Source: Capnocytophaga sp. (GTDB taxonomy: Bacteria; Bacteroidota; Bacteroidia; Flavobacteriales; Flavobacteriaceae). Taken from it: DNA of 48,002 nucleotides. The stretch is from positions 1 through 48,002 of the forward strand of contig JAUNTM010000010.1 of NCBI GenBank assembly GCA_030538675.1, written 5' to 3'. Made by a program: the position numbers and the translations under genes. Of the stretch, positions 17,690-25,825 are shown piece by piece. The notes beneath the pieces were generated by a model, which searched no databases, was not told the DNA's origin, and worked only from the letters and a program-made list of their open reading frames with translations. Numbering within the stretch: position 1 is the first letter of the stretch; the number at the start of each line of letters is the position of its first letter.

Positions 17690-18127
17690 TTACTGGTTTT
17701 CGTTATTTTCGTCATCAAATACTTCAATGGTTACATTTTTCTCAACCAAATCGGTAAATTTTCCTTTATATCGTGTAGCTTTTACCAAATGATTGTCAAT
17801 CCAATGGTAATTTCCGCCTCTGGGTTTGCCCATAATCATTCCGTGATAGTTGAAACCGTGTTTTTTCAGCCACGTTTCCGTGATTTCGCGGTGGGCTTCC
17901 GTTCTCGAAGTGAAAAAATAAATAATATGTCCTTGTTCGTACCATTTGTTGAGCGTATGGAGTGCATCGGGATAGACAGCTGCCGTTGCCATGCGTTCGG
18001 GCTCTTCGTTGGGAATGTCATCGCAGACAGTTCCGTCAATATCGATGAGATAATTTTTGACACCTTTCGGTAGTATCGGATTGAGCGTTCCGTCGGCTTC
18101 TTTTTTAAAAAGTAATTTGTCGTCCAT
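17690..18127 (-). CDS. HAD-superfamily phosphatase, small
   Basis: This 145-residue protein has HAD motif I, DIDGTVCDD, near residues 29-37, with the nucleophile Asp and the acid/base Asp two residues on. Motif II is in YFFTSRTEAHREITE (about 70-84). There is a candidate motif III Lys in the MGKPRGG or LVKATRYKG segment, and an acidic DNHLV-type motif IV. It has no large cap domain, so it probably acts on a macromolecule or a big substrate. It lies between the two Fe-S genes, 14 and 36 bases away, and is surely co-transcribed, but no chemical link to them is obvious. Confidence 0.8.
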   Translation of the reverse strand: MDDKLLFKKEADGTLNPILPKGVKNYLIDIDGTVCDDIPNEEPERMATAAVYPDALHTLNKWYEQGHIIYFFTSRTEAHREITETWLKKHGFNYHGMIMGKPRGGNYHWIDNHLVKATRYKGKFTDLVEKNVTIEVFDDENNENQ

Positions 18128-18163
18128 TTTTGTTTTATTTTAGTAGTGGTTTCGTGTGTGTTT

Positions 18164-19495
18164 TCAATTTTCGTTAGCCCAATTCATCCTATCCATTTGA
18201 TTGTAAGGCCACGGAGCGCCGTTGTTTTCGATGTTGCCCATCATCACGTTGAGTTCATTGGGCGCAGAAGATTGTTCCATAACCATATACTGACGCATTT
18301 TCATGATGATTGACAACGGGTTGATACTCACAGGGCAAGCCTCTACGCAGGCATTGCACGAAGTACACGCCCAAAGCTCTTCCGGCGTAATATAATCGCC
18401 GAGCAGTTGCTTTCCGTCCTCGGTAAATGTACCTTTATTACGGTCGATATTCCGCCCGACTTCTTCCAATCGGTCGCGGGTTTTCATCATGATGTGGCGT
18501 GGCGAAAGCAGTTTTCCGGTTTTGCTGGCGGGGCATTCATCGGTACAGCGTCCGCATTCGGTACAAGTATAAGCACTCAGAAGCTGTACCCATGAGAGGT
18601 CGGCAACGTCCGAAGCCCCGAATTTACTGGGAGTTTCAGACGGATTTTCTTCCGCAGGAACCGCGTAAGGGTCAGCCGAAGGGTCAAGCATCATTTTTAC
18701 TTCCTGCGTTACCGATGTGAGATTCTCAAATTGCCCTTTGGGCGTTACCGAAGCAAAAAACGTATTGGGAAATGCCAAAAGTATATGCAAATGCTTTGAA
18801 TAATACAGATAATTCAAAAAGAAAAGCACGCCACCGATATGCAACCACCAGCAAGTCCGTTCGATAATGGTAAGCGTTCCGATGCTGAAATCCTGCATCA
18901 ACAACGCCAAATAGTGGCTTACAGGAAATGCTCCGGCCTGCGTATAATGCGGTGCCTCAAGCAATTGCAAACGATAATCGGCGGCATTCATCGTGAGGAA
19001 TAACAACATCAGCACCACTTCGATATAAAGAATGTTGTTTCCGTCATTTTTTGCCCAACCGCTCAATTCTTTTTTCTTAAAACGATTGATTTTCAATACA
19101 TTACGCCGAATCCAAAAAATCCCGACCGCTACGATGACCATCAATGCTAATATTTCAAACGAACCGATGAGCAGCGAATAGCCTTTTCCCAGAAATGCAA
19201 AAATACGGTGCGTACCGAAGATTCCGTCAAGAACGATTTCGAGCATTTCCATATTGATGATGAGAAACCCGACATACACTATGATGTGTAGCAATCCGGC
19301 TATGGGGCGAACCGTCATTTTCTGTTGTCCGAGAGCGATGCGGAACATATTCCGCCACCGCTGCGAACGATTGTCCGAAGTATCAACCGCTTGTCCCAAA
19401 CGAATATTTCGGATTAATTTACGGGCATTGCGGACAAAAAATCCGATTCCGAAAACTAAAAGTATGACGAATAAGATATTGGGTAGATAAGGCAT
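18164..19495 (-). CDS. membrane cytochrome-b-like/ferredoxin fusion (HdrE-HdrC or DsrM/K-like)
   Basis: This 443-residue protein has about five to six transmembrane helices in residues 5-245, resembling the NarI/HdrE cytochrome b fold. Candidate haem ligands are His70, His219, His235 and His237, in the WWLHIGG and YYSKHLHILLAFPN segments. A cytosolic ferredoxin domain follows, with two CxxCxxCxxxC clusters: Cys311, 314, 317, 321 and Cys377, 380, 383, 387. The order (membrane haem domain, then two [4Fe-4S] clusters) matches a quinone-linked electron relay that docks a CCG-domain partner, here the product of 16887-17675. It starts 24 bases after the MlaD-like gene ends. Confidence 0.85.
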   Translation of the reverse strand: MPYLPNILFVILLVFGIGFFVRNARKLIRNIRLGQAVDTSDNRSQRWRNMFRIALGQQKMTVRPIAGLLHIIVYVGFLIINMEMLEIVLDGIFGTHRIFAFLGKGYSLLIGSFEILALMVIVAVGIFWIRRNVLKINRFKKKELSGWAKNDGNNILYIEVVLMLLFLTMNAADYRLQLLEAPHYTQAGAFPVSHYLALLMQDFSIGTLTIIERTCWWLHIGGVLFFLNYLYYSKHLHILLAFPNTFFASVTPKGQFENLTSVTQEVKMMLDPSADPYAVPAEENPSETPSKFGASDVADLSWVQLLSAYTCTECGRCTDECPASKTGKLLSPRHIMMKTRDRLEEVGRNIDRNKGTFTEDGKQLLGDYITPEELWACTSCNACVEACPVSINPLSIIMKMRQYMVMEQSSAPNELNVMMGNIENNGAPWPYNQMDRMNWANEN

Positions 19496-19519
19496 GGTCG
19501 TTGCTTTGTAAAAGTTATT

Positions 19520-20497
19520 TTAAGGATTGTTTTCGCTTTCGCCCAATGCTTTTTCGGCTTCTTCGGCGGTAGCTTCATACGGTTTGGCTTTACGCCCGAA
19601 AACGGAAAAATGAACATAACGCTTCGGGTTTAGGCGGAAATCTTCCAATAACAATTCCAATTCTTTGGACGCATTTTCAAGATTTTTGTACAGCTGCTCG
19701 TCTTTCATCAACTTGCCAAGCGAGCCGTTGCCTTGCTCGATACCCGCCATGAGTTGGTTCATATTTCCCAACATATTTTTGGCTTCGGCAAGCATTTTGT
19801 CGATATCAGCCTGAGCGAGCGTGTCGGATAATTTCGCCAGATTATCCGTGATTTTATTAGCGTTGGCAAGCGTTCCGTTAAGGCTCTGTTGGTTGGCGGA
19901 AAGCAATTGGTCTAACGCTGCCGATGATTTACTCAAGTATTGCATCGTTACGCTTAGGTCGGCGATCGCTTTTTGCAAATCGGCAATCGTTTTATCATTA
20001 AGAAGTTCGTTGACCGAAGCCAGCGTAGTATCCGATTTGGACAGCAAACTATTGAGCTTCACTTGAGTAGGAGCGATTTGCGAACTGAGCGATTCCAACA
20101 GTCCCAATTGTACCGACGACGGAAGCACATCGCCCGACTTGGCTTTCGGGGCATCGTCAAACGCCGGTACTACCTGTAAGCCCGTGCCGCCCAGAAGGCT
20201 GCTGTACAGTTCGGCTTTACTGTTTTTGGAGAAGGTAAAATCTCTTGAACACGAGAGCGTTACGTCGATTTTGGCAGTCTGCTCGTTAAGTGTTACCGAT
20301 TCCACCGTGCCTATCTGCACGCCGTTGACCGTTACAGCCGTGCCGGGTTTCAGTCCGCCGGAATGGTCAAACACCGCATAATAAGTGTTACTGCTCTTGA
20401 AAATGGACTTGGACTTCAAAAAATTAAATCCTACAAAAAAACTCGCTATACCTGCAATGACAATGATGGCGGTTTTTATTTCTTTAGAAATTTTCAT
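19520..20497 (-). CDS. MlaD/MCE-family lipid-transport protein
   Basis: This 325-residue protein has one N-terminal membrane anchor (about residues 8-26), then an MCE domain (about 38-115) with the YYAVFDHSGGLKPGTAVTVN and IGTVESVTL pattern. A long helical region follows, ending in a KRYVHFSVFG segment and an acidic tail. MCE proteins form ring-shaped periplasmic lipid-binding modules that work with an MlaE/MlaF-type transporter to move phospholipids between membranes. No permease or ATPase gene is present in the window. It is 97 bases downstream of the amidase gene and 24 bases upstream of the Fe-S membrane gene. Confidence 0.9.
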   Translation of the reverse strand: MKISKEIKTAIIVIAGIASFFVGFNFLKSKSIFKSSNTYYAVFDHSGGLKPGTAVTVNGVQIGTVESVTLNEQTAKIDVTLSCSRDFTFSKNSKAELYSSLLGGTGLQVVPAFDDAPKAKSGDVLPSSVQLGLLESLSSQIAPTQVKLNSLLSKSDTTLASVNELLNDKTIADLQKAIADLSVTMQYLSKSSAALDQLLSANQQSLNGTLANANKITDNLAKLSDTLAQADIDKMLAEAKNMLGNMNQLMAGIEQGNGSLGKLMKDEQLYKNLENASKELELLLEDFRLNPKRYVHFSVFGRKAKPYEATAEEAEKALGESENNP

Positions 20498-20594
20498 GAA
20501 TAGATATTTTTAGTCTTTTCTTTATTTAATATTGTGTCTACCAATAATACATCTTGCAAAAATACGCAAATAATTTCATCTACGTCTGTAAGAG

Positions 20595-21722
20595 TTACTT
20601 TTCTTTCTTTCTGGCTTCGGCTACCGGTGTTTTTACACCATTAACGTAAGCCACCAAAAAAGCGTCTTTATAGCCTTTTTTGCGGGCTTCTGCCAATAGA
20701 TTTTGGGCTTCTTTATGAAGATGAACATTGCCATACAGATAGCGGTATGTACCACCGTTTTTCTCGGAAACAATGGGTGATAACCCTTTGAAATTGTAGG
20801 CTTTTGTTTCCAATTTTTTACTGCTTGTTGCTATTTGTACGCGGTATACGATATTGGTGTCCGCAGCGCTGGCTTCGGGTGTAGGCGTTGGGTCGTATGC
20901 GGGGACGCTCACGATGCTTTTCGTACCAATCCAGTCTTTGTATTGCAGGACGGCATCGGCGATATTTTTGGCGAAATCGTTTTGTCCCTTGCTGGAAACC
21001 AGATATTTGCGTTCATTTTCATTGGTGATGAATCCTGTTTCGATAAGCACGCTCGGCATATAGGTTTGGTGCAGTACGATGAACCCCGCCTGCTTTACGC
21101 CGCGGTTGGCACGCTTCATTTTGTTCGTGAAATTGTCTTGGATATACTTTGCGAGCTGTATGCTTTGCTCAAGAAATTCTTCCTGCATGATGGAAAGCCC
21201 GATGAACGATTCGGGTGAGTTGATGTTGTACTCGGCATACTTGGCTTCATAGTTGTCTTCCAGATAGATAACTTCGTTTTCCGCTTTGGCTACCTCAAAG
21301 TTGCGTTCGTTCACGTGCAACCCGAGTACGAAGGTTTCCGCCCCTTGCACGGCCGTTTTATGAGCGTTGCAATGCACCGATACGAAGAGGTCGGCTTTGG
21401 CTTTGTTGGCAATCGCACCTCGCTCGTACAAATCCACGAAGACATCGGTTTTACGGGTGTAAATGACATTGATGTCAGGATTGGCTTCGAGTATTTTACC
21501 GATGTCAAGCACGATGTTCAACGCGATGTCTTTCTCGTAAATTTTACCGACGACTTTTCCGGGGTCTTTGCCGCCGTGTCCTGCATCAAGCACTACCGTA
21601 AACTGTCCGTTTTTTTGTGAAAAAGCAAATGTCGGGAACAACAAAAGCCCTATTGCCAATCCATATAAAAATCGGTTTATGAATGATTTTTTGGAGAATA
21701 TATTTCTAAAAATAGGTCGCAT
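20595..21722 (-). CDS. N-acetylmuramoyl-L-alanine amidase (Amidase_3) with C-terminal SPOR-like domain
   Basis: This 375-residue exported enzyme cuts the bond between MurNAc and the peptide stem in peptidoglycan, usually at division. The signal or anchor segment is residues about 17-35. The zinc amidase domain has VLDAGHGGKDPG (His49), Glu64 in YEKDIALN, SVHCNAH (His117), and IETGFITNENE with the catalytic Glu. The last 85 residues, starting YRVQIATSSKK, look like a SPOR domain, which binds denuded glycan at septa. It is first in the minus-strand operon and divergent from lptD. Confidence 0.92.
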   Translation of the reverse strand: MRPIFRNIFSKKSFINRFLYGLAIGLLLFPTFAFSQKNGQFTVVLDAGHGGKDPGKVVGKIYEKDIALNIVLDIGKILEANPDINVIYTRKTDVFVDLYERGAIANKAKADLFVSVHCNAHKTAVQGAETFVLGLHVNERNFEVAKAENEVIYLEDNYEAKYAEYNINSPESFIGLSIMQEEFLEQSIQLAKYIQDNFTNKMKRANRGVKQAGFIVLHQTYMPSVLIETGFITNENERKYLVSSKGQNDFAKNIADAVLQYKDWIGTKSIVSVPAYDPTPTPEASAADTNIVYRVQIATSSKKLETKAYNFKGLSPIVSEKNGGTYRYLYGNVHLHKEAQNLLAEARKKGYKDAFLVAYVNGVKTPVAEARKKEK

Positions 21723-21833
21723 AAGCCTGTAATATTTTTATTATCAAATGATTTTACCTCTTGTTAGGGTATAATTTACATTTCAAAAGCAAATTTTAAA
21801 ACACATATTTTTTACCGAAACAAAAAATATGCG

Positions 21834-21841
21834 TAAGTTTG
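21834..21841 (+). promoter_or_regulatory. -7 element for lptD
   Basis: TAAGTTTG matches TAnnTTTG and lies 115 bases before the proposed lptD start, which would leave an unusually long leader containing the hairpin at 21860-21890. The -33 region reads TTTA rather than TTTG. Confidence 0.5.
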
Positions 21842-21859
21842 AACCCTGAAAAAGAGAGG

Positions 21860-21890
21860 TCGCACACATACGATTCGTATCAAAGTGCGA
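21860..21890 (+). promoter_or_regulatory. two-tier hairpin in the lptD leader
   Basis: The outer stem is TCGCAC (21860-21865) with GTGCGA (21885-21890). The inner stem is ATACG (21868-21872) with CGTAT (21876-21880) over a 3-base loop. Spacers of 2 and 4 bases separate the stems. It could be an RNA structure in the leader or a protein site in DNA; I do not recognise it as a known riboswitch. Confidence 0.5.
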
Positions 21891-21956
21891 ATATAGCAAG
21901 TTTTTGAAAAAAAATAACTATATATCACCTCAATTTTATAATTTAATATCGATATT

Positions 21957-24656
21957 TTGGTCAAACATAATAGACAAATCGTTTTTATATTTACGTTGTT
22001 AGTACTTTGCTTTAGCGCGAGGTATGCCCAGACGTTTGCTTACAAAGCCAAAAGCGAACATCATTTCCAGCGTTTTGCCTTGCTTGACACTATAGTGCGT
22101 AAAACCGATAGCACGAAACTGCGTGTCAATGACACACTTCCCAAAAACGATACCATTTCTATCGATTCGCTTAAAAATGATACACTCAAAAGGAGTAAAG
22201 CCGCGCTGGACGATATTGTTTATTACAAAGCGAAAGACAGCATCGTGTTCAACAAATTGCGCAACGAAATCATTTTATACAATGATACCCGCGTGCAATA
22301 TGGCGATATTGACCTCACGGCGGGTATTGATGTTATCCGTTATGATATTGGCGAGGTATTCGCCGGGCGCATCAGAGATTCGTTGGGCGAACTCAGCCAA
22401 CATCCTGTTTTTAAGCAAGGTAACGATGTGATAGAACCCGATTCTATACGTTTTAATTACAAAACGAAAAAAGCCATCATCCGCAACTCATACACCAAAC
22501 AGGACGAAAACAACATCAAAGCCGAAATCGTAAAAAAAGAAAATGACTCGACCTATTTTCTTAAAAACGGAATAATTACCACGGCGGAAGACCTCGACGA
22601 CCCCGATTATTACATCTTGGTACGAAAAGCGAAATTCGTACCCAAAAAGAAAGTCATCGCAGGGTTTAGCAATATGTATATTGTCGATATTCCGACGCCT
22701 GTAGCCTTGCCGTTTGCCTATTTCCCGATGGTGTCCGACAGGGCTTCGGGGCTGATATTTCCTACCTTCGGCGAAGTGAACAATCGGGGCTATTTTATCC
22801 AAAACGGCGGTTATTATTTCGTGGTCAGCGATAATTTTGACCTTGCCCTTACGGGGGATTACTATACGAACGGCAGCTACGGATTGCAAGCCCAATCGGC
22901 TTACCGAAAGCGTTACAAATACAACGGAAGTTTTAACCTCCGTTATGAAAATCTTATTTACAGCATGAAAGGGCTGCCCGATTACAGCGGTTCGCAGATG
23001 TACAACATACAGTGGACACATGCCAAAGATGCCAAATCCAATCCCAATTCAAGTTTTTCGGCATCGGTCAATATGGGAAGCAGCCGTTATTATCAGAACT
23101 CGTACAACCAAACCAATACCGCCAATTTCTTGAACAACACGCTTTCGTCATCGGTGTCGTATTCCAAAATATTTCCTGCCTATCCGTCTGTAAACCTGTC
23201 GGTTACGGCTTCGCATTCGCAAAATACGAATACGCAGAATATCGAGATGACGCTTCCGGCATTGCGTACCAGCGTAGAGCGGATTTATCCGTTTGCCAGA
23301 GATGGCGAATCGAAACGGGGATTGCTCAAAAGCCTTAATTTCCAGTACAGTATGCAGGCGGACAACCGCTTCTCAACCACCGACAGCCTGTTTTTTACCA
23401 GCACCATGTTCAAGGAAGCCCGCAACGGGGTGCGGCACAGCATTCCGGTGAGTACCAATGCCAAACTTTTCAAATTCGTAACGCTCGGGCTCAATACGTC
23501 GCTTAACGAAGTATGGCAGTTCCGCACCATCGAGCGGAAGAATTTCAACGAAAATATCGGACGTTCGGGCATTGACACGCTCAACGGTTTCGACCGATTT
23601 CTTACCTATAATATGGGAGCGAGTTTGGGAACGACCGTCTACGGAACATTTAATTTCGGAAAGGACAAAAAAATACAGGCAATCCGCCACGTGATGCGTC
23701 CGTCGGTAAGTTACGGCTACACGCCGGCATTCGACCAGTATTATGAATATTACATCTCTGACGCTTACGGCACACAGTCGCGTTATACCCGCTTTGAGGG
23801 AGGAATTTACGGCGTTCCGGGATTGAGCGAGTCCAACTCGATGAGTTTTTCGCTTGCCAATACCGTCGAGGCTAAAGTTCGCCAGAAAGACAGCACGCAG
23901 ACCGAACCCAAAAAAATATCATTGCTCAACAGCTTGAATTTCAATACAAATTATAATTTTGTTACACAACAATTCAGTCCGTTGACCATGACGGGCGGTA
24001 CGCAGTTTTTCGGTGGAAAAATGGGCGTGAATTTCGGGGCGACATTCAATCCGTATGCCATTGACAATGACGGCAGGCAGATGGAAAAATTCAATATCGA
24101 CAACGGCGGAAGCCTTTTCCGTCTGACCAACGCCAACCTGACGACCAATTATTCGTTTTCCAACAGAAACAGGGATAAAAAGAAAAACGACAACACGGCT
24201 TCGGGCGGACGCCCGGATGACCTTTTTGGTTCGTCGCAACGCATCTTGGACGACCCTTTCAAAAAAGATGAAAACGAAGAACAACCCGAAGAAAAAGAAA
24301 AAACACAGTTCTACCAAGCCACCATTCCATGGGACTTGACGTTTGCTTACTCGTTGACGTACACGAATATGGCGCGCGAAAAACGAATGTCAAACAACTC
24401 GCTGATGTTTTCGGGCAACGTGGAGCTTACTCCCAAATGGATTGTCGGACTCTCGAGCGGTTACGATTTTGTCAACAAAGGCGTTACGTACACCCAATTG
24501 CGGTTTGAACGCGATTTGAGCAGTTTCCGTATGAGTTTTAACTTTACGCCTATCGGCTACCGCAATTCGTGGTATTTCTTCATCGGGATAAAATCGTCCA
24601 TGCTTTCCGACCTCAAATGGGAGAAAAACCGAGAACCCGACCGTACGCTGAATTAA
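21957..24656 (+). CDS. lptD: LPS-assembly outer-membrane protein LptD (OstA-like)
   Basis: This 899-residue protein should form, with LptE, the pore that inserts lipopolysaccharide into the outer leaflet. It has a signal peptide (about 8-25, ending RYAQ), an OstA-like periplasmic beta domain (about 85-260), and a C-terminal beta-barrel of about 600 residues with many aromatic-ended strands. The sequence PTPVALPFAYFP is a recognisable boundary between them. A Lys/Glu-rich insert near residues 740-785 may be an extracellular loop or plug. An in-frame stop at 21939 and the absence of any ATG before the signal peptide force a non-ATG start; TTG 21957 is best. ridA follows after 16 bases. Confidence 0.93.
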   Translation: MVKHNRQIVFIFTLLVLCFSARYAQTFAYKAKSEHHFQRFALLDTIVRKTDSTKLRVNDTLPKNDTISIDSLKNDTLKRSKAALDDIVYYKAKDSIVFNKLRNEIILYNDTRVQYGDIDLTAGIDVIRYDIGEVFAGRIRDSLGELSQHPVFKQGNDVIEPDSIRFNYKTKKAIIRNSYTKQDENNIKAEIVKKENDSTYFLKNGIITTAEDLDDPDYYILVRKAKFVPKKKVIAGFSNMYIVDIPTPVALPFAYFPMVSDRASGLIFPTFGEVNNRGYFIQNGGYYFVVSDNFDLALTGDYYTNGSYGLQAQSAYRKRYKYNGSFNLRYENLIYSMKGLPDYSGSQMYNIQWTHAKDAKSNPNSSFSASVNMGSSRYYQNSYNQTNTANFLNNTLSSSVSYSKIFPAYPSVNLSVTASHSQNTNTQNIEMTLPALRTSVERIYPFARDGESKRGLLKSLNFQYSMQADNRFSTTDSLFFTSTMFKEARNGVRHSIPVSTNAKLFKFVTLGLNTSLNEVWQFRTIERKNFNENIGRSGIDTLNGFDRFLTYNMGASLGTTVYGTFNFGKDKKIQAIRHVMRPSVSYGYTPAFDQYYEYYISDAYGTQSRYTRFEGGIYGVPGLSESNSMSFSLANTVEAKVRQKDSTQTEPKKISLLNSLNFNTNYNFVTQQFSPLTMTGGTQFFGGKMGVNFGATFNPYAIDNDGRQMEKFNIDNGGSLFRLTNANLTTNYSFSNRNRDKKKNDNTASGGRPDDLFGSSQRILDDPFKKDENEEQPEEKEKTQFYQATIPWDLTFAYSLTYTNMAREKRMSNNSLMFSGNVELTPKWIVGLSSGYDFVNKGVTYTQLRFERDLSSFRMSFNFTPIGYRNSWYFFIGIKSSMLSDLKWEKNREPDRTLN

Positions 24657-24672
24657 CACCTTAATATATATA

Positions 24673-25053
24673 ATGATGAAAAAAATTATCTTTACAGAAA
24701 AAGCTCCTGCCCCGATTGGCCCGTACAATCAAGCTACGCTTGCCGGAAATACGCTCTACGTTTCGGGACAAATCCCCGTAAATCCTGCCACAGGCGAGGT
24801 GGTCAGCGGTATTGAAGCCGCAACGACCCAAGTGATGGAAAATCTCAAAGCCGTACTTGAAGCTGCCGGAGCGACCTTTGAAAATATCGTAAAAACAACT
24901 ATTTTCCTTGCCGACATGAAGCAGTTTGCTCAGGTAAATGCGGTATACGCCCAATATTTTGACGAAAAAACCGCTCCTGCCCGAGAAACCGTAGAGGTGG
25001 CTAATCTTCCCAAATACGTGGAAGTGGAAATATCGTGTATTGCGGTTATCTAA
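24673..25053 (+). CDS. ridA: RidA-family enamine/imine deaminase
   Basis: This 126-residue cytosolic protein hydrolyses reactive enamine and imine intermediates released by PLP enzymes such as threonine dehydratase. Family markers are APAPIGPYNQA at 11-21, LYVSGQIP at 28-35, Arg104 in APARETVEV (the carboxylate-binding arginine), and Glu119 near the end. Length is exactly usual. Two ATGs (24673, 24676) are adjacent and either could start translation. It follows lptD by 16 bases and so is probably on its transcript. Confidence 0.96.
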   Translation: MMKKIIFTEKAPAPIGPYNQATLAGNTLYVSGQIPVNPATGEVVSGIEAATTQVMENLKAVLEAAGATFENIVKTTIFLADMKQFAQVNAVYAQYFDEKTAPARETVEVANLPKYVEVEISCIAVI

Positions 25054-25057
25054 CAGA

Positions 25058-25173
25058 TTCGGTATTTTTTGAAAGATTTCCTACGGCAGCCGCAAGCTCG
25101 TGTGAATGCTTCGCTGTTTGCGATTGCTTGGAAGAACCCAACGTACCCGAACAGCGAAGCGTTACATACCGAA
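25058..25173. repeat. large imperfect inverted repeat between ridA and tsaC
   Basis: Outer arms TTCGGTAT (25058-25065) and ATACCGAA (25166-25173) and inner arms GCTTCGCTGTT (25108-25118) and AACAGCGAAGC (25150-25160) are perfect pairs. The inner stem extends by three more pairs if a G-T pair is allowed. The unit begins 4 bases after ridA and occupies most of the gap between two convergent genes. A frame through it is open but resembles no known family. It may be a degenerate repeat element that also stops transcription. Confidence 0.6.
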
Positions 25174-25192
25174 AGACCTCTAGCTTTCCGGC

Positions 25193-25783
25193 TCATCTTA
25201 TTTTTTCAAAATTATTATTTCCGATATAGCGAACTAAAGCAGAAGGTTCGCGGGTGGAAGTGTCGTTTTGACGATATTTTACAACATAATCGCTACGCTT
25301 GGCAATGCGTGGATTTATTTCAGAAAAAATACGCGGCGTAGGCTCTCCGCTGATGTTGGCGGAAGTGGAAATGACGGGTTTGCCAAAGGCTTGTAACAAC
25401 GACTGACAAAAGGCATCATTGACAATACGTATACCGATGCTGTTGTCAGCAGCTATTGCATTGGCAGCTATCTCTTTAGGATTGGGATAAATGATAGTTG
25501 TCGGACGGGTTTGAGCGTTGATATAGGTCAAAATTTCGTTTGAAACGGTTACATATTTGCTAAGCATTTCCACCGAAGCAACCAATATGATAAGGCTTTT
25601 ACTTTCGTGGCGTTCTTTTATGTTAAATATCTTGTTTACAGCTTCTTGGTTTGTGGCATCGCAACCCAATCCCCATACGGTGTCGGTGGGGTAGAGTAGT
25701 ACGCCACCATTGTTGAGAGTCGTTACGCTCGGCAGTATATCATCATCAAAAGTATATAAAAAATCTGTTTTTATGTGTGTCAT
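25193..25783 (-). CDS. tsaC: L-threonylcarbamoyladenylate synthase (TsaC/Sua5/YrdC)
   Basis: This 196-residue enzyme makes threonylcarbamoyl-AMP from threonine, bicarbonate and ATP for the t6A modification of tRNAs that read ANN codons. YrdC-fold motifs are GGVLLYPTDTVWGLGCDA near the start, KIFNIKERHESKSLIILV, and PVISTSANISGEPTP (about 145-160). It lacks the C-terminal Sua5 domain, so it is the short TsaC form. ATG 25783 is chosen; the upstream in-frame codons to 25822 would add a 13-residue leader with no homology and would overlap the divergent promoter. Confidence 0.93.
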   Translation of the reverse strand: MTHIKTDFLYTFDDDILPSVTTLNNGGVLLYPTDTVWGLGCDATNQEAVNKIFNIKERHESKSLIILVASVEMLSKYVTVSNEILTYINAQTRPTTIIYPNPKEIAANAIAADNSIGIRIVNDAFCQSLLQAFGKPVISTSANISGEPTPRIFSEINPRIAKRSDYVVKYRQNDTSTREPSALVRYIGNNNFEKIR

Positions 25784-25798
25784 TTTTGGTTTCTTTTG

Positions 25799-25806
25799 TA
25801 AATTTG
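25799..25806 (+). promoter_or_regulatory. -7 element for the FUSC gene
   Basis: TAAATTTG matches TAnnTTTG exactly and lies 19 bases before the ATG at 25826. A TGTG about 19 bases upstream is a weak -33 candidate. Confidence 0.55.
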
Positions 25807-25825
25807 TGGCTAATGTACACAAATA

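Noticed and set aside
25069..25341. 90-residue open frame through the inverted repeat and tsaC end
   Set aside because: It crosses a palindromic repeat and continues antisense into tsaC; such frames arise from repeat sequence. The repeat itself is reported instead.
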